This document shows positions 10,659-21,439 of a stretch of DNA of 64,000 nt, in pieces (the first letter of the stretch is position 1; each line of letters starts with the position of its first letter). A model generated the notes under the pieces. The model saw only the letters and a list, made by a program, of their open reading frames with translations. It did no database searches and was not told where the DNA came from. Source of the stretch: Bacteroides pyogenes DSM 20611 = JCM 6294 (GTDB lineage: Bacteria; Bacteroidota; Bacteroidia; Bacteroidales; Bacteroidaceae). Position numbers and translations under genes: made by a program. The stretch is from assembly GCF_000428105.1 (NCBI RefSeq), contig NZ_ATZH01000003.1:124001-188000 (forward strand). The letters run 5' to 3'.

Positions 10659-12776
10659 ATGGCAAAGCAAGATTTATTATTGACTCGTAATATCGGTATC
10701 ATGGCTCACATTGATGCCGGAAAAACCACAACTTCCGAACGTATCCTTTTCTATACCGGTTTGACTCATAAGATCGGTGAGACGCACGATGGTACGGCTA
10801 CTATGGACTGGATGGCTCAGGAGCAAGAACGTGGTATCACTATTACATCTGCTGCTACGACTACTCGTTGGAAGTATGCAGACAATACTTATAAGATTAA
10901 CTTGATTGACACTCCGGGACACGTTGACTTTACTGCTGAAGTAGAACGTTCTTTGCGTGTGCTCGATGGAGCTGTAGCCACATATTGTGCTGTGGGCGGT
11001 GTAGAACCCCAGTCGGAAACAGTATGGCGCCAGGCTGACAAATATAATGTTCCCCGTATCGCATACGTGAACAAAATGGACCGTTCGGGCGCAGACTTCT
11101 TTGAAGTAGTTCGTCAGATGAAAGAAGTTTTGGGCGCTAATCCGTGCCCTATTGTAGTGCCTATCGGAGCTGAAGAAAACTTCAAGGGATTGGTTGATCT
11201 GATCAAGATGAAAGCTATTTATTGGCACGATGAAACCATGGGAGCCGATTATTCTGTAGAAGAAATCCCGGCTGACCTTATCGATGAAGCCAATGAGTGG
11301 AGAGATAAAATGCTTGAAAAGGTGGCAGAGTTCGACGATTCTTTGATGGAAAAATATTTCGACGATCCTTCTACCATTACCGAAGAGGAAGTGTTGAGAG
11401 CCTTGCGCAACGCAACAGTCCAAATGGCTGTCGTTCCGATGCTTTGCGGTTCTTCTTTCAAGAATAAGGGCGTTCAGACATTGCTCGATTATGTTTGCGC
11501 TTTCTTGCCTTCTCCGTTGGATACAGAGAATGTAGTCGGTACAAATCCGAATACAGGAGCTGAAGAAGATCGTAAGCCAAGCGAGGAAGAAAAAACTTCT
11601 GCTTTGGCGTTCAAGATCGCTACCGACCCGTATGTAGGGCGCCTGACTTTCTTCCGTGTATATTCGGGTAAAGTGGAAGCCGGCTCTTATATTTACAACT
11701 CTCGTTCGGGTAAAAAAGAGCGTGTTTCTCGTCTGTTCCAGATGCACTCCAACAAGCAGAATCCGGTTGAGTTGATCGCTGCCGGTGATATCGGTGCAGG
11801 TGTGGGTTTCAAAGATATCCGTACGGGTGATACATTGTGTGACGAATCGGCTCCGATTGTATTGGAATCAATGGACTTCCCCGAACCGGTTATCGGTATC
11901 GCCGTTGAGCCGAAGACTCAAAAGGATATGGATAAGCTTTCTAACGGTTTGGCGAAATTGGCAGAGGAAGACCCCACATTTACCGTAAAGAGCGACGAGC
12001 AAACCGGACAAACTATCATCTCCGGTATGGGTGAGCTTCACTTGGATATCATTATCGACCGTTTGAAACGCGAGTTCAAGGTTGAATGTAACCAAGGTAA
12101 GCCTCAGGTAAACTATAAAGAAGCCATCACGAAAACCGTTAATTTGCGCGAAGTATACAAGAAACAGTCGGGTGGACGCGGTAAATTTGCCGATATCATT
12201 GTAAACATCGGGCCGGTTGACGAAGACTTTACTTTGGGTGGCTTGCAATTCGTTGATGAAGTGAAGGGAGGTAATATTCCGAAAGAGTTTATTCCCTCTG
12301 TTCAGAAAGGTTTCGCTACAGCAATGAAGAACGGTGTATTGGCCGGATATCCTTTGGATTCATTGAAAGTAACGCTCGTTGATGGTTCATTCCACCCGGT
12401 TGACTCCGACCAATTGTCGTTTGAGATTTGCGCTATCCAAGCTTACAAGAACGCTTGCGCCAAGGCAGGTCCTGTGTTGATGGAGCCTATTATGCGCCTG
12501 GAGGTTGTTACTCCGGAAGAAAATATGGGTGACGTGATCGGCGACTTGAACAAACGCCGCGGCCAAGTAGAAGGTATGGAATCAAGCCGTTCGGGTGCCC
12601 GTATTGTGAAGGCATTGGTTCCGTTGGCTGAAATGTTTGGTTACGTAACAGCATTACGTACAATCACTTCCGGTCGCGCGACTTCTTCAATGACTTACTC
12701 ACACCATGCCCAGGTGTCTACCTCTATTGCCAAAGCAGTATTGGATGAAGTGAAAGGGCGTGTGGATTTACTGTAA
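10659..12776 (+). CDS. fusA: elongation factor G
   Basis: Encodes 705 residues of the translocase GTPase. The G1 motif AHIDAGKTT is at residues 16-24. DTPGHVDF (G3) and NKMD (G4) follow, and domains II-V continue through [15 protein letters not shown] to the C-terminal end. It is a normal canonical EF-G with no missing switch residues. It lies 45 bases after rpsG. In many other bacteria tuf follows here, but it does not in this window. A hairpin lies directly after the stop. Confidence 0.98.
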   Translation: MAKQDLLLTRNIGIMAHIDAGKTTTSERILFYTGLTHKIGETHDGTATMDWMAQEQERGITITSAATTTRWKYADNTYKINLIDTPGHVDFTAEVERSLRVLDGAVATYCAVGGVEPQSETVWRQADKYNVPRIAYVNKMDRSGADFFEVVRQMKEVLGANPCPIVVPIGAEENFKGLVDLIKMKAIYWHDETMGADYSVEEIPADLIDEANEWRDKMLEKVAEFDDSLMEKYFDDPSTITEEEVLRALRNATVQMAVVPMLCGSSFKNKGVQTLLDYVCAFLPSPLDTENVVGTNPNTGAEEDRKPSEEEKTSALAFKIATDPYVGRLTFFRVYSGKVEAGSYIYNSRSGKKERVSRLFQMHSNKQNPVELIAAGDIGAGVGFKDIRTGDTLCDESAPIVLESMDFPEPVIGIAVEPKTQKDMDKLSNGLAKLAEEDPTFTVKSDEQTGQTIISGMGELHLDIIIDRLKREFKVECNQGKPQVNYKEAITKTVNLREVYKKQSGGRGKFADIIVNIGPVDEDFTLGGLQFVDEVKGGNIPKEFIPSVQKGFATAMKNGVLAGYPLDSLKVTLVDGSFHPVDSDQLSFEICAIQAYKNACAKAGPVLMEPIMRLEVVTPEENMGDVIGDLNKRRGQVEGMESSRSGARIVKALVPLAEMFGYVTALRTITSGRATSSMTYSHHAQVSTSIAKAVLDEVKGRVDLL

Positions 12777-12782
12777 AAAACA

Positions 12783-12822
12783 AAAGCAGCAGGCTAGCGA
12801 ATGACTCTTAGCCTGCCGCTTT
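12783..12822 (+). terminator. hairpin between fusA and rpsJ (partial terminator)
   Basis: AAAGC-A-GCAGGCTA (12783-12796) pairs with TAGCCTGC-C-GCTTT (12809-12822), with one A-C mismatch and a 12-base loop. The T tract after it is weak (TTTATATC). This suggests attenuation or an mRNA processing/stability structure rather than full termination, because no clear promoter follows before rpsJ. Confidence 0.5.
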
Positions 12823-12857
12823 ATATCATTTTATAAAATACTTAATTAAAAACTGTA

Positions 12858-13163
12858 ATGAGTCAGAAAATTAGAATTAAATTGAAATCTTACGACCACA
12901 ACTTGGTTGACAAGTCGGCTGAGAAGATTGTAAGAACAGTAAAGGCTACAGGTGCCATTGTTAGCGGTCCTATTCCTCTGCCTACGCACAAACGTATCTT
13001 TACCGTGAACCGTTCGACTTTCGTTAACAAAAAGTCGCGCGAACAGTTTGAACTCTCTTCTTACAAGAGATTAATCGATATTTACAGCTCAACGGCTAAA
13101 ACTGTCGATGCTCTGATGAAGCTGGAGTTGCCGAGTGGTGTAGAAGTAGAAATTAAAGTTTGA
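12858..13163 (+). CDS. rpsJ: 30S ribosomal protein S10 (uS10)
   Basis: Encodes 101 residues beginning [20 protein letters not shown], the typical S10 start, with the loop [17 protein letters not shown]. It acts in the 30S head and as NusE in transcription antitermination with NusB. First gene of the S10 group; 18 bases separate it from rplC. Confidence 0.98.
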   Translation: MSQKIRIKLKSYDHNLVDKSAEKIVRTVKATGAIVSGPIPLPTHKRIFTVNRSTFVNKKSREQFELSSYKRLIDIYSSTAKTVDALMKLELPSGVEVEIKV

Positions 13164-13181
13164 TAATTAAAGATTAGTGAA

Positions 13182-13799
13182 ATGCCAGGATTATTAGGAA
13201 AAAAAATCGGAATGACATCCGTTTTCAGTGCCGATGGTAAGAATGTACCATGCACTGTTATCGAAGCAGGTCCTTGTGTTGTTACTCAGGTTAAAACTGT
13301 AGAAAAAGATGGCTATGCGGCTGTTCAGTTGGGTTTCCAAGACAAAAAAGAGAAACATACGACAAAACCGCTGATGGGGCACTTCAAAAAAGCAGGGGTA
13401 ACTCCAAAGAGACACTTGGCTGAGTTCAAAGAGTTTGAAACAGAGTTGAATTTGGGAGACACTGTTACCGTGGAGCTGTTCAACGACGCTGTGTTTGTAG
13501 ACGTTGTTGGAACTTCAAAAGGTAAAGGTTTCCAAGGTGTAGTCAAAAGACACGGATTTGGTGGTGTAGGTCAGTCTACACACGGTCAGCACAACCGCGC
13601 TCGTAAGCCGGGTGCCATTGGTGCATGTTCTTATCCTGCCAAAGTATTCAAGGGAATGCGCATGGGCGGACAGCTCGGAGGTGACAGAGTCACTATTCAA
13701 AACTTACAGGTATTAAAAGTAATCGCGGAGCATAACCTTCTTTTGATTAAAGGTTCTATCCCTGGTTGCAAAGGTTCAATCGTAATAATTGAGAAATAA
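13182..13799 (+). CDS. rplC: 50S ribosomal protein L3 (uL3)
   Basis: Encodes 205 residues ([15 protein letters not shown]...). L3 reaches toward the peptidyl-transferase centre. The conserved extension [20 protein letters not shown] includes the glutamine that is methylated in other bacteria. Its stop overlaps the rplD start by one base (TAATG), so translation is probably coupled. Confidence 0.98.
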   Translation: MPGLLGKKIGMTSVFSADGKNVPCTVIEAGPCVVTQVKTVEKDGYAAVQLGFQDKKEKHTTKPLMGHFKKAGVTPKRHLAEFKEFETELNLGDTVTVELFNDAVFVDVVGTSKGKGFQGVVKRHGFGGVGQSTHGQHNRARKPGAIGACSYPAKVFKGMRMGGQLGGDRVTIQNLQVLKVIAEHNLLLIKGSIPGCKGSIVIIEK

Positions 13800-14425
13800 T
13801 GGAAGTTAACGTATATAACATTAAAGGTGAAGACACCGGGAGAAAGGTTACGTTAAACGAATCTATCTTCGGAATTGAGCCCAACGACCACGCTATCTAT
13901 TTGGACGTAAAACAGTTTATGGCCAATCAGCGTCAGGGTACTCATAAGTCAAAAGAAAGAAGCGAAATCAGTGGTTCTACCCGTAAAATCGGTCGTCAAA
14001 AAGGCGGCGGCGGGGCACGTCGTGGTGATATGAATTCGCCGGTGCTTGTTGGTGGCGGACGTGTTTTCGGTCCGAAACCAAGAGATTACTACTTCAAGTT
14101 GAATAAAAAAGTTAAGACATTGGCTCGTAAGTCAGCTTTGTCTTACAAAGCTCAAAACAATGCAATCGTTGTTCTGGAAGACTTCACTTTTGAGGCTCCT
14201 AAGACAAAAGATTTCATTGCGATGACAAAAAATCTTAAAGTTTCCGATAAAAAGCTACTTATGATTTTACCGGAAGCAAATAAAAACGTATATTTGTCAG
14301 CTCGTAACATAAAGGGAGCGAATGTTCAGACTATCTCAGGATTAAATACTTACAGGGTATTGGATGCTGGGGTTCTTGTGCTTACGGAAAACTCTCTGAA
14401 AGCTATTGACAATATCTTAATTTAA
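13799..14425 (+). CDS. rplD: 50S ribosomal protein L4 (uL4)
   Basis: Encodes 208 residues. The exit-tunnel loop region reads [19 protein letters not shown], with the conserved RQKG/GxARxG elements. L4 lines the peptide tunnel; in E. coli it also represses its own operon, which cannot be seen here. The start shares one base with the rplC stop. The next gene, rplW, is 17 bases away and has a Shine-Dalgarno sequence. Confidence 0.98.
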   Translation: MEVNVYNIKGEDTGRKVTLNESIFGIEPNDHAIYLDVKQFMANQRQGTHKSKERSEISGSTRKIGRQKGGGGARRGDMNSPVLVGGGRVFGPKPRDYYFKLNKKVKTLARKSALSYKAQNNAIVVLEDFTFEAPKTKDFIAMTKNLKVSDKKLLMILPEANKNVYLSARNIKGANVQTISGLNTYRVLDAGVLVLTENSLKAIDNILI

Positions 14426-14427
14426 AA

Positions 14428-14434
14428 AAGGAGG
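14428..14434 (+). promoter_or_regulatory. strong Shine-Dalgarno sequence of rplW
   Basis: AAGGAGG ends 8 bases before the rplW ATG. Such a perfect anti-16S match is uncommon in Bacteroidota, whose genes mostly have A-rich leaders, so it may mark special translational control. Confidence 0.75.
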
Positions 14435-14442
14435 CTTAAATA

Positions 14443-14733
14443 ATGGGAATTATTATTAAACCGTTGGTGACAGAAAAGATGACTGCAATTACAGATAAGC
14501 TGAATCGCTTCGGCTTTATCGTGCGTCCTGAAGCTAACAAACTGGAAATTAAGAAAGAAGTCGAAGCCCTTTACAATGTTACTGTAGTTGATGTAAATAC
14601 AGCTACGTATGCTGGAAAAAATAAGAGCCGCTATACAAAAGCCGGCCTTATCAATGGTCGCACTAATGCTTTCAAAAAAGCACTCGTGACATTGAAAGAA
14701 GGAGATACTATTGATTTTTATAGCAATATTTAA
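14443..14733 (+). CDS. rplW: 50S ribosomal protein L23 (uL23)
   Basis: Encodes 96 residues ([16 protein letters not shown]...). L23 sits at the tunnel exit and docks trigger factor and SRP. The KPLVTEK motif and the C-terminal [16 protein letters not shown] strand are typical. The gene has a perfect AAGGAGG ribosome-binding site, unlike its neighbours. Five bases separate it from rplB. Confidence 0.97.
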   Translation: MGIIIKPLVTEKMTAITDKLNRFGFIVRPEANKLEIKKEVEALYNVTVVDVNTATYAGKNKSRYTKAGLINGRTNAFKKALVTLKEGDTIDFYSNI

Positions 14734-14738
14734 TAAAA

Positions 14739-15563
14739 ATGGCAGTACGTAAATTAAAGCCCACAACACCGGGGCAAAGACATAAAGTTATTGGTACTTT
14801 CGAGGAGATTACTGCATCAGTACCAGAGAAGTCTCTTGTATATGGTAAGAAATCATCGGGTGGTCGCAACAACCAAGGCAAGATGACAATGCGCTACATT
14901 GGTGGCGGTCACAGAAAGATGATTAGAATTGTTGACTTCAAGAGAAATAAAGACGGTGTTCCAGCAGTGGTGAAAACTATCGAATACGATCCGAACCGTT
15001 CGGCTCGTATCGCTTTGTTATTTTATGCCGATGGAGAAAAAAGATATATTATTGCTCCCAATGGATTGCAAGTTGGTGCGACTCTGATGTCAGGTGAAAC
15101 AGCGGCGCCAGAGATTGGTAACGCTCTTCCTCTTCAGAATATTCCCGTGGGTACTGTAATTCACAATATCGAACTGCGCCCGGGACAGGGTGCCGCTTTG
15201 GTCAGATCGGCCGGTAACTTTGCGCAGTTGACTTCTCGTGAGGGAAAATATTGTGTGGTAAAATTGCCTTCAGGTGAGGTGAGACAAATTCTTAGCACTT
15301 GTAAAGCTACTATCGGTAGCGTTGGTAATTCGGATCATGGATTGGAAAGCTCAGGTAAAGCCGGACGCTCTCGTTGGATGGGACGTCGTCCTCGCAACCG
15401 TGGTGTTGTTATGAACCCGGTTGATCACCCGATGGGTGGAGGTGAAGGACGCGCTTCCGGAGGTCATCCGAGATCTCGCAAGGGATTGTATGCTAAGGGA
15501 CTTAAGACCAGAGCTCCTAAGAAACACTCGTCTAAGTACATTATTGAGAGAAGAAAAAAGTAA
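14739..15563 (+). CDS. rplB: 50S ribosomal protein L2 (uL2)
   Basis: Encodes 274 residues. L2 is required for subunit association and peptidyl transfer. The signature [17 protein letters not shown] near the C-terminus carries the conserved histidine. The basic tail [19 protein letters not shown] is normal. Placed between rplW and rpsS as in other S10 operons. Confidence 0.98.
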   Translation: MAVRKLKPTTPGQRHKVIGTFEEITASVPEKSLVYGKKSSGGRNNQGKMTMRYIGGGHRKMIRIVDFKRNKDGVPAVVKTIEYDPNRSARIALLFYADGEKRYIIAPNGLQVGATLMSGETAAPEIGNALPLQNIPVGTVIHNIELRPGQGAALVRSAGNFAQLTSREGKYCVVKLPSGEVRQILSTCKATIGSVGNSDHGLESSGKAGRSRWMGRRPRNRGVVMNPVDHPMGGGEGRASGGHPRSRKGLYAKGLKTRAPKKHSSKYIIERRKK

Positions 15564-15583
15564 TCTGATTAATTGAGTAAACT

Positions 15584-15853
15584 ATGAGTCGTTCATTAAA
15601 AAAAGGTCCATATATTAACGTAAAACTTGAAAAGAAAGTGCTTGCCATGAATGAGTCAGGCAAGAAAGTCGTGGTTAAGACTTGGGCCAGAGCTTCAATG
15701 ATTTCGCCTGATTTTGTAGGGCATACAGTTGCAGTTCACAACGGAAATAAATTTATTCCTGTTTATGTTACCGAAAATATGGTCGGACACAAGTTGGGCG
15801 AATTCGCTCCAACTCGTACATTCAGAGGACACGCTGGTAACAAGAAAAAATAA
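15584..15853 (+). CDS. rpsS: 30S ribosomal protein S19 (uS19)
   Basis: Encodes 89 residues starting [12 protein letters not shown], the conserved S19 start. It contains [16 protein letters not shown] and [12 protein letters not shown]. It forms a complex with S13 in the 30S head that contacts A-site tRNA. It lies 20 bases after rplB and 35 before rplV. Confidence 0.98.
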   Translation: MSRSLKKGPYINVKLEKKVLAMNESGKKVVVKTWARASMISPDFVGHTVAVHNGNKFIPVYVTENMVGHKLGEFAPTRTFRGHAGNKKK

Positions 15854-15888
15854 CAGGATTTATTTGAAATAATAAAGTAATAAATATA

Positions 15889-16299
15889 ATGGGAGCAAGA
15901 AAAAAAATATCGGCTGAAAAAAGAAAAGAAGCCCTTAAGACCATGTATTTTGCTAAATTGCAAAATGTTCCTACTTCTCCGCGAAAGATGCGTTTGGTGG
16001 CTGACATGATTCGCGGAATGGAAGTGAACAGAGCACTTGGTGTTTTGAAGTTTTCTTCAAAAGAAGCTGCTGCAAGAGTGGAGAAATTGCTTCGCTCTGC
16101 AATTGCTAACTGGGAGCAGAAAAACGAGCGCAAAGCTGAAAGCGGCGAATTGTTCATAACTAAAATTTATGTTGATGGAGGCGCTACTCTGAAAAGAATG
16201 AGACCGGCACCTCAGGGGAGAGGTTATAGAATTCGTAAACGTTCAAATCATGTGACGTTGTTCGTTGATTCTAAGAGTAATAACGAAGATCAAAATTAA
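15889..16299 (+). CDS. rplV: 50S ribosomal protein L22 (uL22)
   Basis: Encodes 136 residues. L22 has a beta-hairpin lining the exit tunnel; the tip region [20 protein letters not shown] is clear and unaltered. The N-terminus [15 protein letters not shown] and a short acidic tail (SKSNNEDQN) are as expected in Bacteroidota. Five bases before rpsC. Confidence 0.97.
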   Translation: MGARKKISAEKRKEALKTMYFAKLQNVPTSPRKMRLVADMIRGMEVNRALGVLKFSSKEAAARVEKLLRSAIANWEQKNERKAESGELFITKIYVDGGATLKRMRPAPQGRGYRIRKRSNHVTLFVDSKSNNEDQN

Positions 16300-16304
16300 G
16301 GTAG

Positions 16305-17036
16305 ATGGGACAAAAAGTTAATCCAATAAGCAACCGTTTAGGAATTATCAGAGGATGGGATTCTAATTGGTACGGTGGAAATGATTACGGTGATTCTTTG
16401 CTGGAAGATAGCAAAATCCGTAAATATCTTAATGCAAGACTTGCAAAAGCAAGCGTTTCAAGAATTGTAATTGAACGTACGCTGAAGCTTGTGACTATTA
16501 CTGTTTGCACTGCTCGTCCGGGTATTATTATCGGAAAAGGTGGCCAGGAAGTTGATAAGTTGAAAGAAGAGTTGAAAAAGGTTACCGACAAGGATATTCA
16601 AATCAATATCTTTGAAGTGAAGAGACCCGAACTGGACGCTGTGATTGTTGCCAACAACATCGCTCGTCAGGTAGAAGGTAAAATTGCCTATCGCCGCGCT
16701 ATTAAAATGGCCATCGCAAACACGATGCGCATGGGCGCCGAAGGTATCAAAATTCAGATTTCAGGACGTTTGAATGGAGCTGAGATGGCTCGTTCTGAAA
16801 TGTATAAGGAAGGAAGAACTCCGTTGCACACTTTCAGAGCTGATATCGACTACTGTCATGCGGAAGCATTGACCAAGGTAGGATTGTTGGGTATCAAAGT
16901 TTGGATTTGTAGAGGTGAAGTGTTTGGTAAGAGAGAATTGGCTCCGAACTTTACACAAAGCAAAGAAAGTGGTCGTGGAAACAATAGTGGAAGCAACGGC
17001 GGAAGAAACTTCAAAAGAAAGAAAAATAATCGCTAA
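16305..17036 (+). CDS. rpsC: 30S ribosomal protein S3 (uS3)
   Basis: Encodes 243 residues. The N-terminal [14 protein letters not shown] is conserved and the KH domain has the motif [14 protein letters not shown]3 surrounds the mRNA entry channel and helps unwind mRNA. The C-terminus is a low-complexity Gly/Asn/Arg/Lys tail ([15 protein letters not shown]), longer than in E. coli and probably rRNA-binding. Confidence 0.98.
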   Translation: MGQKVNPISNRLGIIRGWDSNWYGGNDYGDSLLEDSKIRKYLNARLAKASVSRIVIERTLKLVTITVCTARPGIIIGKGGQEVDKLKEELKKVTDKDIQINIFEVKRPELDAVIVANNIARQVEGKIAYRRAIKMAIANTMRMGAEGIKIQISGRLNGAEMARSEMYKEGRTPLHTFRADIDYCHAEALTKVGLLGIKVWICRGEVFGKRELAPNFTQSKESGRGNNSGSNGGRNFKRKKNNR

Positions 17037-17059
17037 ACGAATTTGAATTTTAGGAAACT

Positions 17060-17494
17060 ATGTTACAACCGAAAAAGACAAAATTCAGAAGACAACAGAA
17101 AGGCCGTGCGAAAGGAAATGCCCAAAGAGGTAACCAATTGGCTTTTGGTTCTTTTGGCATTAAGGCTTTGGAAACAAAATGGATTACAGGCCGTCAGATC
17201 GAAGCTGCTCGTATTGCAGTAACAAGATATATGCAACGTCAAGGACAGATCTGGATTCGTATATTCCCTGATAAACCGATTACTCGCAAGCCGGCTGATG
17301 TACGTATGGGTAAAGGTAAAGGTAGCCCCGAAGGATTTGTGGCTCCTGTTACTCCGGGTAGAATTATTATCGAGGCTGAAGGAGTATCTTATGAAATCGC
17401 GAAAGAGGCATTGCGCTTAGCTGCTCAAAAGCTTCCTATTACAACGAAATTCGTCGTAAGACGTGATTATGATATTCAAAATCAAAATGCGTAA
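17060..17494 (+). CDS. rplP: 50S ribosomal protein L16 (uL16)
   Basis: Encodes 144 residues beginning [19 protein letters not shown], the standard L16 start. It holds [21 protein letters not shown], the conserved tRNA-contact loop region. L16 completes the peptidyl-transferase and A-site region late in 50S assembly. Five bases before rpmC. Confidence 0.98.
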   Translation: MLQPKKTKFRRQQKGRAKGNAQRGNQLAFGSFGIKALETKWITGRQIEAARIAVTRYMQRQGQIWIRIFPDKPITRKPADVRMGKGKGSPEGFVAPVTPGRIIIEAEGVSYEIAKEALRLAAQKLPITTKFVVRRDYDIQNQNA

Positions 17495-17499
17495 GGTTT

Positions 17500-17697
17500 A
17501 TGAAAATTGCAGAAATTAAAGAATTAGCTACTACTGATTTGGTAGATAGAATTGAGGCAGAAACTGCGAATTATAATCAGATGGTTATTAATCATTCGAT
17601 TTCTCCTTTGGAAAATCCTGCCCAGATTAAACAATTACGCAGGACTATTGCGCGTATGAAGACTGAATTACGCCAAAGAGAACTTAACAATAAATGA
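17500..17697 (+). CDS. rpmC: 50S ribosomal protein L29 (uL29)
   Basis: Encodes 65 residues, two helices ([20 protein letters not shown]... and [20 protein letters not shown]). L29 sits beside L23 at the tunnel exit. Its TGA stop overlaps an ATG at 17694 (ATGA), which may be the rpsQ start. Confidence 0.97.
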   Translation: MKIAEIKELATTDLVDRIEAETANYNQMVINHSISPLENPAQIKQLRRTIARMKTELRQRELNNK

Positions 17698-17705
17698 TCA
17701 GCTTG

Positions 17706-17963
17706 ATGGAAGCAAGAAATTTAAGAAAAGAAAGAACAGGGGTTGTGTTGAGCAATAAGATGGAAAAAACCATCACTGTTGCGGCTAAGTTTAAAGAAAA
17801 ACACCCTATATATGGTAAATTCGTTAGCAAAACGAAAAAATACCATGCTCATGATGAAAAGAATGAATGCAATATCGGTGATACTGTACGCATTATGGAA
17901 ACTCGTCCTTTGAGCAAGACTAAAAGATGGAGATTAGTAGAAATAATTGAAAGAGCTAAGTAA
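17706..17963 (+). CDS. rpsQ: 30S ribosomal protein S17 (uS17)
   Basis: Encodes 85 residues from the ATG at 17706 ([19 protein letters not shown]), which matches the family start. An in-frame ATG at 17694 would add MISL and overlap the rpmC stop as ATGA, so an 89-residue form with coupled translation is possible. The OB-fold protein binds 16S rRNA early in assembly; [19 protein letters not shown] is the conserved core. Two bases separate it from rplN. Confidence 0.95.
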   Translation: MEARNLRKERTGVVLSNKMEKTITVAAKFKEKHPIYGKFVSKTKKYHAHDEKNECNIGDTVRIMETRPLSKTKRWRLVEIIERAK

Positions 17964-17965
17964 TT

Positions 17966-18331
17966 ATGATACAAGTAGAATCCAGACTTACAGTATGTGA
18001 TAACAGTGGAGCTAAAGAGGCATTGTGTATCCGTGTTTTAGGTGGCACAGGTCGTCGTTACGCTTCAGTGGGGGATGTTATTGTAGTTTCTGTAAAGAGT
18101 GTCATCCCTTCGAGTGATGTTAAAAAAGGTGCGGTATCAAAGGCTTTGATTGTACGTACGAAGAAAGAGATCCGTCGTCCCGATGGCTCTTATATACGTT
18201 TTGATGATAACGCTTGCGTGTTGTTGAACAATGCAGGCGAAATTAGAGGTAGTCGTATTTTCGGCCCGGTAGCAAGAGAACTTCGTGCTACAAACATGAA
18301 AGTTGTGTCACTTGCGCCTGAAGTACTTTAA
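17966..18331 (+). CDS. rplN: 50S ribosomal protein L14 (uL14)
   Basis: Encodes 121 residues ([20 protein letters not shown]...), with the L14 signature around the DNSGA motif and [10 protein letters not shown] near the end. It forms intersubunit bridges and is the target of the silencing factor RsfS in other bacteria. First gene of the spc group. Confidence 0.98.
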   Translation: MIQVESRLTVCDNSGAKEALCIRVLGGTGRRYASVGDVIVVSVKSVIPSSDVKKGAVSKALIVRTKKEIRRPDGSYIRFDDNACVLLNNAGEIRGSRIFGPVARELRATNMKVVSLAPEVL

Positions 18332-18351
18332 TTTTGTAAAAGATTTAAGTA

Positions 18352-18672
18352 ATGAGTAAATTACATATTAAAAAAGGCGATACAGTTTACGTAAATGCTG
18401 GTGAAGATAAGGGCAAAACTGGTCGTGTGTTGAAGGTTCTTGTTAAAGAAAAACGTGCCTTTGTAGAAGGTATCAATATGGTATCTAAAAGCACTAAACC
18501 GAATACGAAGAACCCCCAAGGTGGTATCGTGAAGCAAGAAGCTTCTATCCACATTTCAAACTTGAACCCGATTGATCCCAAAACTGGTAAAGCAACGCGT
18601 ATTGGGAGAAAAATGAGTTCTGAAGGAACTTTAGTGCGTTATTCTAAAAAATCAGGAGAGGAGATTAAGTAA
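18352..18672 (+). CDS. rplX: 50S ribosomal protein L24 (uL24)
   Basis: Encodes 106 residues with a KOW motif near the N-terminus ([20 protein letters not shown]). L24 is an assembly initiator of the 50S subunit. Its stop codon shares one base with the rplE start (TAATG). Confidence 0.97.
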   Translation: MSKLHIKKGDTVYVNAGEDKGKTGRVLKVLVKEKRAFVEGINMVSKSTKPNTKNPQGGIVKQEASIHISNLNPIDPKTGKATRIGRKMSSEGTLVRYSKKSGEEIK

Positions 18673-19229
18673 TGAGTAATACTGCAAGTCTTAAGAAAGA
18701 ATATGCAGAGCGTATAGCTCCTGCATTGAAATCACAATTCCAGTATTCTTCAACGATGCAGATACCCGTACTTAAGAAGATTGTGATCAATCAAGGTTTG
18801 GGTATGGCTGTGGCCGACAAGAAGATTATTGAAGTTGCAATCAATGAAATGACAGCTATTACCGGTCAAAAAGCCGTAGCAACCATTTCTCGTAAGGATA
18901 TCGCTAACTTTAAGTTGCGTAAAAAGATGCCGATCGGTGTGATGGTAACTTTGCGTCGTGAAAGAATGTACGAGTTTTTAGAGAAATTGGTTCGTGTAGC
19001 TCTTCCACGTATTCGCGACTTTAAAGGTATCGAAACTAAATTTGATGGAAAAGGTAATTATACCCTCGGTATTCAGGAGCAAATCATTTTCCCTGAAATA
19101 AATATCGATAGTATTACCAGAATTCTCGGAATGAATATTACCTTTGTAACCTCTGCGCAAACAGATGAAGAAGGATTTGCTTTGTTGAAAGAATTCGGAT
19201 TACCTTTTAAAAACGCTAAAAAAGACTGA
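18672..19229 (+). CDS. rplE: 50S ribosomal protein L5 (uL5)
   Basis: Encodes 185 residues. L5 binds 5S rRNA and contacts P-site tRNA. Recognisable blocks are [18 protein letters not shown] at residues 32-45 (here [14 protein letters not shown]), the [17 protein letters not shown] region, and the [11 protein letters not shown] strand. Coupled to rplX by a one-base overlap. Confidence 0.98.
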   Translation: MSNTASLKKEYAERIAPALKSQFQYSSTMQIPVLKKIVINQGLGMAVADKKIIEVAINEMTAITGQKAVATISRKDIANFKLRKKMPIGVMVTLRRERMYEFLEKLVRVALPRIRDFKGIETKFDGKGNYTLGIQEQIIFPEINIDSITRILGMNITFVTSAQTDEEGFALLKEFGLPFKNAKKD

Positions 19230-19235
19230 TAAGAT

Positions 19236-19505
19236 ATGGCAAAGGAATCAATGAAAGCACGTGAAGTTAAACGTGCTAAATTAGTAGCCAAATACGCCGA
19301 GAAAAGAGCTCAACTGAAGAAAGAAGGCGACTATGAAGCATTGCAGGCGCTTCCTAAAAATGCATCTCCGGTGCGTTTGCACAATCGCTGCAAGTTGACA
19401 GGTCGCCCTAAAGGGTATATCCGACAGTTTGGTATCTCGAGAATTCAATTCCGTGAGATGGCATCTAACGGATTGATCCCGGGCGTAAAAAAAGCAAGTT
19501 GGTAA
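19236..19505 (+). CDS. rpsN: 30S ribosomal protein S14 (uS14), zinc-free type
   Basis: Encodes 89 residues ([20 protein letters not shown]...). It is the longer form without the CxxC-CxxC zinc ribbon; the only cysteine is in [13 protein letters not shown]14 completes the 30S head. The ending [11 protein letters not shown] is typical. A 52-base spacer with a small hairpin follows before rpsH. Confidence 0.97.
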   Translation: MAKESMKAREVKRAKLVAKYAEKRAQLKKEGDYEALQALPKNASPVRLHNRCKLTGRPKGYIRQFGISRIQFREMASNGLIPGVKKASW

Positions 19506-19557
19506 TTTTTGTTTTAAATATTGTCAGGGAAGTCCTGATTAATTTAATTTATTTTAT

Positions 19558-19953
19558 ATGACTGATCCAATAGCAGATTATTTGACGAGGTTGCGGAACG
19601 GAATTAGTGCAAAACACAGAGTTGTGGAAGTTCCCGCTTCAAATTTGAAAAAAGAAATCACGAAGATTCTTTTTGAAAAAGGCTACATTCTTAACTATAA
19701 GTTTGTAGAAGATGGTCCTCAAGGAACTATTAAAGTTGCTTTGAAGTATGATCCCGTTAACAAGGTTAATGCGATTAAAAAATTGATTAGAATATCTTCT
19801 CCGGGGTTGCGTAAGTATACCGGTTACAAAGATATGCCGCGTGTTATTAATGGGTTGGGTATTGCTATAATATCTACTTCCAAAGGTGTAATGACCGACA
19901 AAGAAGCTGCTGAATTGAAGATTGGCGGCGAAGTTTTGTGTTATGTATATTAA
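19558..19953 (+). CDS. rpsH: 30S ribosomal protein S8 (uS8)
   Basis: Encodes 131 residues beginning MTDPIADYLTRLRNG. The conserved C-terminal ISTSKGVMTDKEA contacts 16S helix 21. In E. coli S8 represses the spc operon; no such site could be confirmed here, although a short TCAGG/CCTGA hairpin at 19524-19538 lies in its leader. Confidence 0.98.
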   Translation: MTDPIADYLTRLRNGISAKHRVVEVPASNLKKEITKILFEKGYILNYKFVEDGPQGTIKVALKYDPVNKVNAIKKLIRISSPGLRKYTGYKDMPRVINGLGIAIISTSKGVMTDKEAAELKIGGEVLCYVY

Positions 19954-19954
19954 T

Positions 19955-19960
19955 AGGAGG
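19955..19960 (+). promoter_or_regulatory. Shine-Dalgarno sequence of rplF
   Basis: AGGAGG followed by AATT ends 9 bases before the rplF ATG. It is one of only a few strong ribosome-binding sites in the window. Confidence 0.75.
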
Positions 19961-19969
19961 AATTAAGCA

Positions 19970-20539
19970 ATGTCAAGAATAGGAAAATTACCCATTAGTA
20001 TTCCTGCCGGAGTGACAGTTACTCTGAAGGATAATGTGGTTACCGTGAAGGGACCGAAAGGCGAACTCTGCCAATATGTGAATCCTGCTATCAATGTTGC
20101 CATTGAAGACGGACACGTAACTTTAACAGAAAATGAAAAAGAAATGCTTGATAACCCGAAGCAAAAGCATGCTTTCCATGGTTTGTATCGTTCATTGCTC
20201 CACAACATGGTTGTAGGCGTGTCTGAAGGATATAAAAAAGAACTGGAACTTGTTGGTGTGGGGTATCGCGCTTCTAACCAAGGTAATATCATAGAGCTGT
20301 CTTTAGGCTATACACACAGTATTTTCATGCAGTTGCCTGCTGAAATCAAAGTGGAAACTAAGTCTGAGAGAAATAAAAACCCTCTTATCATCTTAGAATC
20401 GTGTGACAAACAATTGCTCGGTCAAGTTTGCTCTAAAATACGTTCTTTCCGTAAACCTGAACCATATAAAGGTAAAGGTATTAAGTTTGTTGGCGAAGTT
20501 GTTCGCAGAAAGTCTGGTAAATCTGCCGGCGCTAAATAA
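19970..20539 (+). CDS. rplF: 50S ribosomal protein L6 (uL6)
   Basis: Encodes 189 residues (MSRIGKLPISIPAGVTV...). Two related domains are visible, with the C-terminal signature PEPYKGKGIKFVGE. L6 sits near the factor-binding site beside the sarcin-ricin loop. The start has a strong AGGAGG site. Confidence 0.98.
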   Translation: MSRIGKLPISIPAGVTVTLKDNVVTVKGPKGELCQYVNPAINVAIEDGHVTLTENEKEMLDNPKQKHAFHGLYRSLLHNMVVGVSEGYKKELELVGVGYRASNQGNIIELSLGYTHSIFMQLPAEIKVETKSERNKNPLIILESCDKQLLGQVCSKIRSFRKPEPYKGKGIKFVGEVVRRKSGKSAGAK

Positions 20540-20560
20540 TTTACATAAAATTAGATCATT

Positions 20561-20905
20561 ATGACAACAAAAATAGAAAGACGAATTAAGATCAAATATA
20601 GAGTGCGCAATAAAATTTCAGGTACTCCTGAATGTCCGCGCATGAGTGTTTTTAGAAGTAACAAGCAAATTTACGTCCAGATTATCGATGATTTGTCTGG
20701 AAAAACCTTAGCCGCGGCTTCTTCTTTAGGTGTAACAGAAAAAGTTACTAAGAAAGAACAAGCAGCTAAAGTTGGTGAGATGATTGCTAAGAAAGCACAG
20801 GAAGCAGGTATTACTACCGTTGTTTTCGACCGTAATGGTTACTTGTATCATGGGAGAGTAAAAGAAGTAGCTGATGCAGCTCGTAACGGTGGACTTAAAT
20901 TTTAA
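20561..20905 (+). CDS. rplR: 50S ribosomal protein L18 (uL18)
   Basis: Encodes 114 residues. L18 binds 5S rRNA with L5. [18 protein letters not shown] and the C-terminal [20 protein letters not shown] are the conserved blocks. Five bases separate it from rpsE. Confidence 0.98.
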   Translation: MTTKIERRIKIKYRVRNKISGTPECPRMSVFRSNKQIYVQIIDDLSGKTLAAASSLGVTEKVTKKEQAAKVGEMIAKKAQEAGITTVVFDRNGYLYHGRVKEVADAARNGGLKF

Positions 20906-20910
20906 TCATT

Positions 20911-21429
20911 ATGGCAGGAGTTAATAATAGAGTAAAAGTTACTAACGATATAGAACTGAAAGATAGACTGGTTGCTATTAATCGTGTTACTAAGGTTACC
21001 AAAGGTGGTAGAACCTTTAGTTTCTCAGCAATTGTTGTTGTAGGTAACGAAGAAGGTATCATCGGTTGGGGACTGGGTAAGGCTGGAGAAGTAACAGCTG
21101 CTATCGCTAAAGGTGTTGAATCGGCCAAAAAGAACTTGGTTAGAGTTCCTGTATTAAAAGGTACTGTTCCGCATGAGCAATCGGCAAGATTCGGTGGAGC
21201 TGAAGTGTTCATCAAGCCGGCATCTCACGGTACCGGTGTGGTAGCCGGAGGCGCTATGCGCGCAGTATTGGAAAGTGTTGGTGTAACCGACGTTCTGGCA
21301 AAGTCGAAAGGCTCTTCTAATCCGCATAATCTTGTTAAAGCTACAATTTTGGCTTTGAGTGAGATGCGTGACGCAAGAATGGTAGCTCAGAACAGAGGTA
21401 TAAGTGTTGAAAAAGTATTTAGAGGATAA
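20911..21429 (+). CDS. rpsE: 30S ribosomal protein S5 (uS5)
   Basis: Encodes 172 residues. The N-terminal double-stranded-RNA-binding fold holds [19 protein letters not shown], followed by [13 protein letters not shown]. The C-terminal domain includes [16 protein letters not shown]5 affects decoding accuracy and mRNA helicase activity of the 30S subunit. Ten bases before rpmD. Confidence 0.98.
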   Translation: MAGVNNRVKVTNDIELKDRLVAINRVTKVTKGGRTFSFSAIVVVGNEEGIIGWGLGKAGEVTAAIAKGVESAKKNLVRVPVLKGTVPHEQSARFGGAEVFIKPASHGTGVVAGGAMRAVLESVGVTDVLAKSKGSSNPHNLVKATILALSEMRDARMVAQNRGISVEKVFRG

Positions 21430-21434
21430 GGAGG
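21428..21434 (+). promoter_or_regulatory. strong Shine-Dalgarno sequence of rpmD
   Basis: AAGGAGG ends 5 bases before the ATG at 21440. It overlaps the rpsE stop, and it decides the rpmD start in favour of 21440 over an in-frame ATG at 21404 inside rpsE. Confidence 0.75.
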
Positions 21435-21439
21435 AAGAT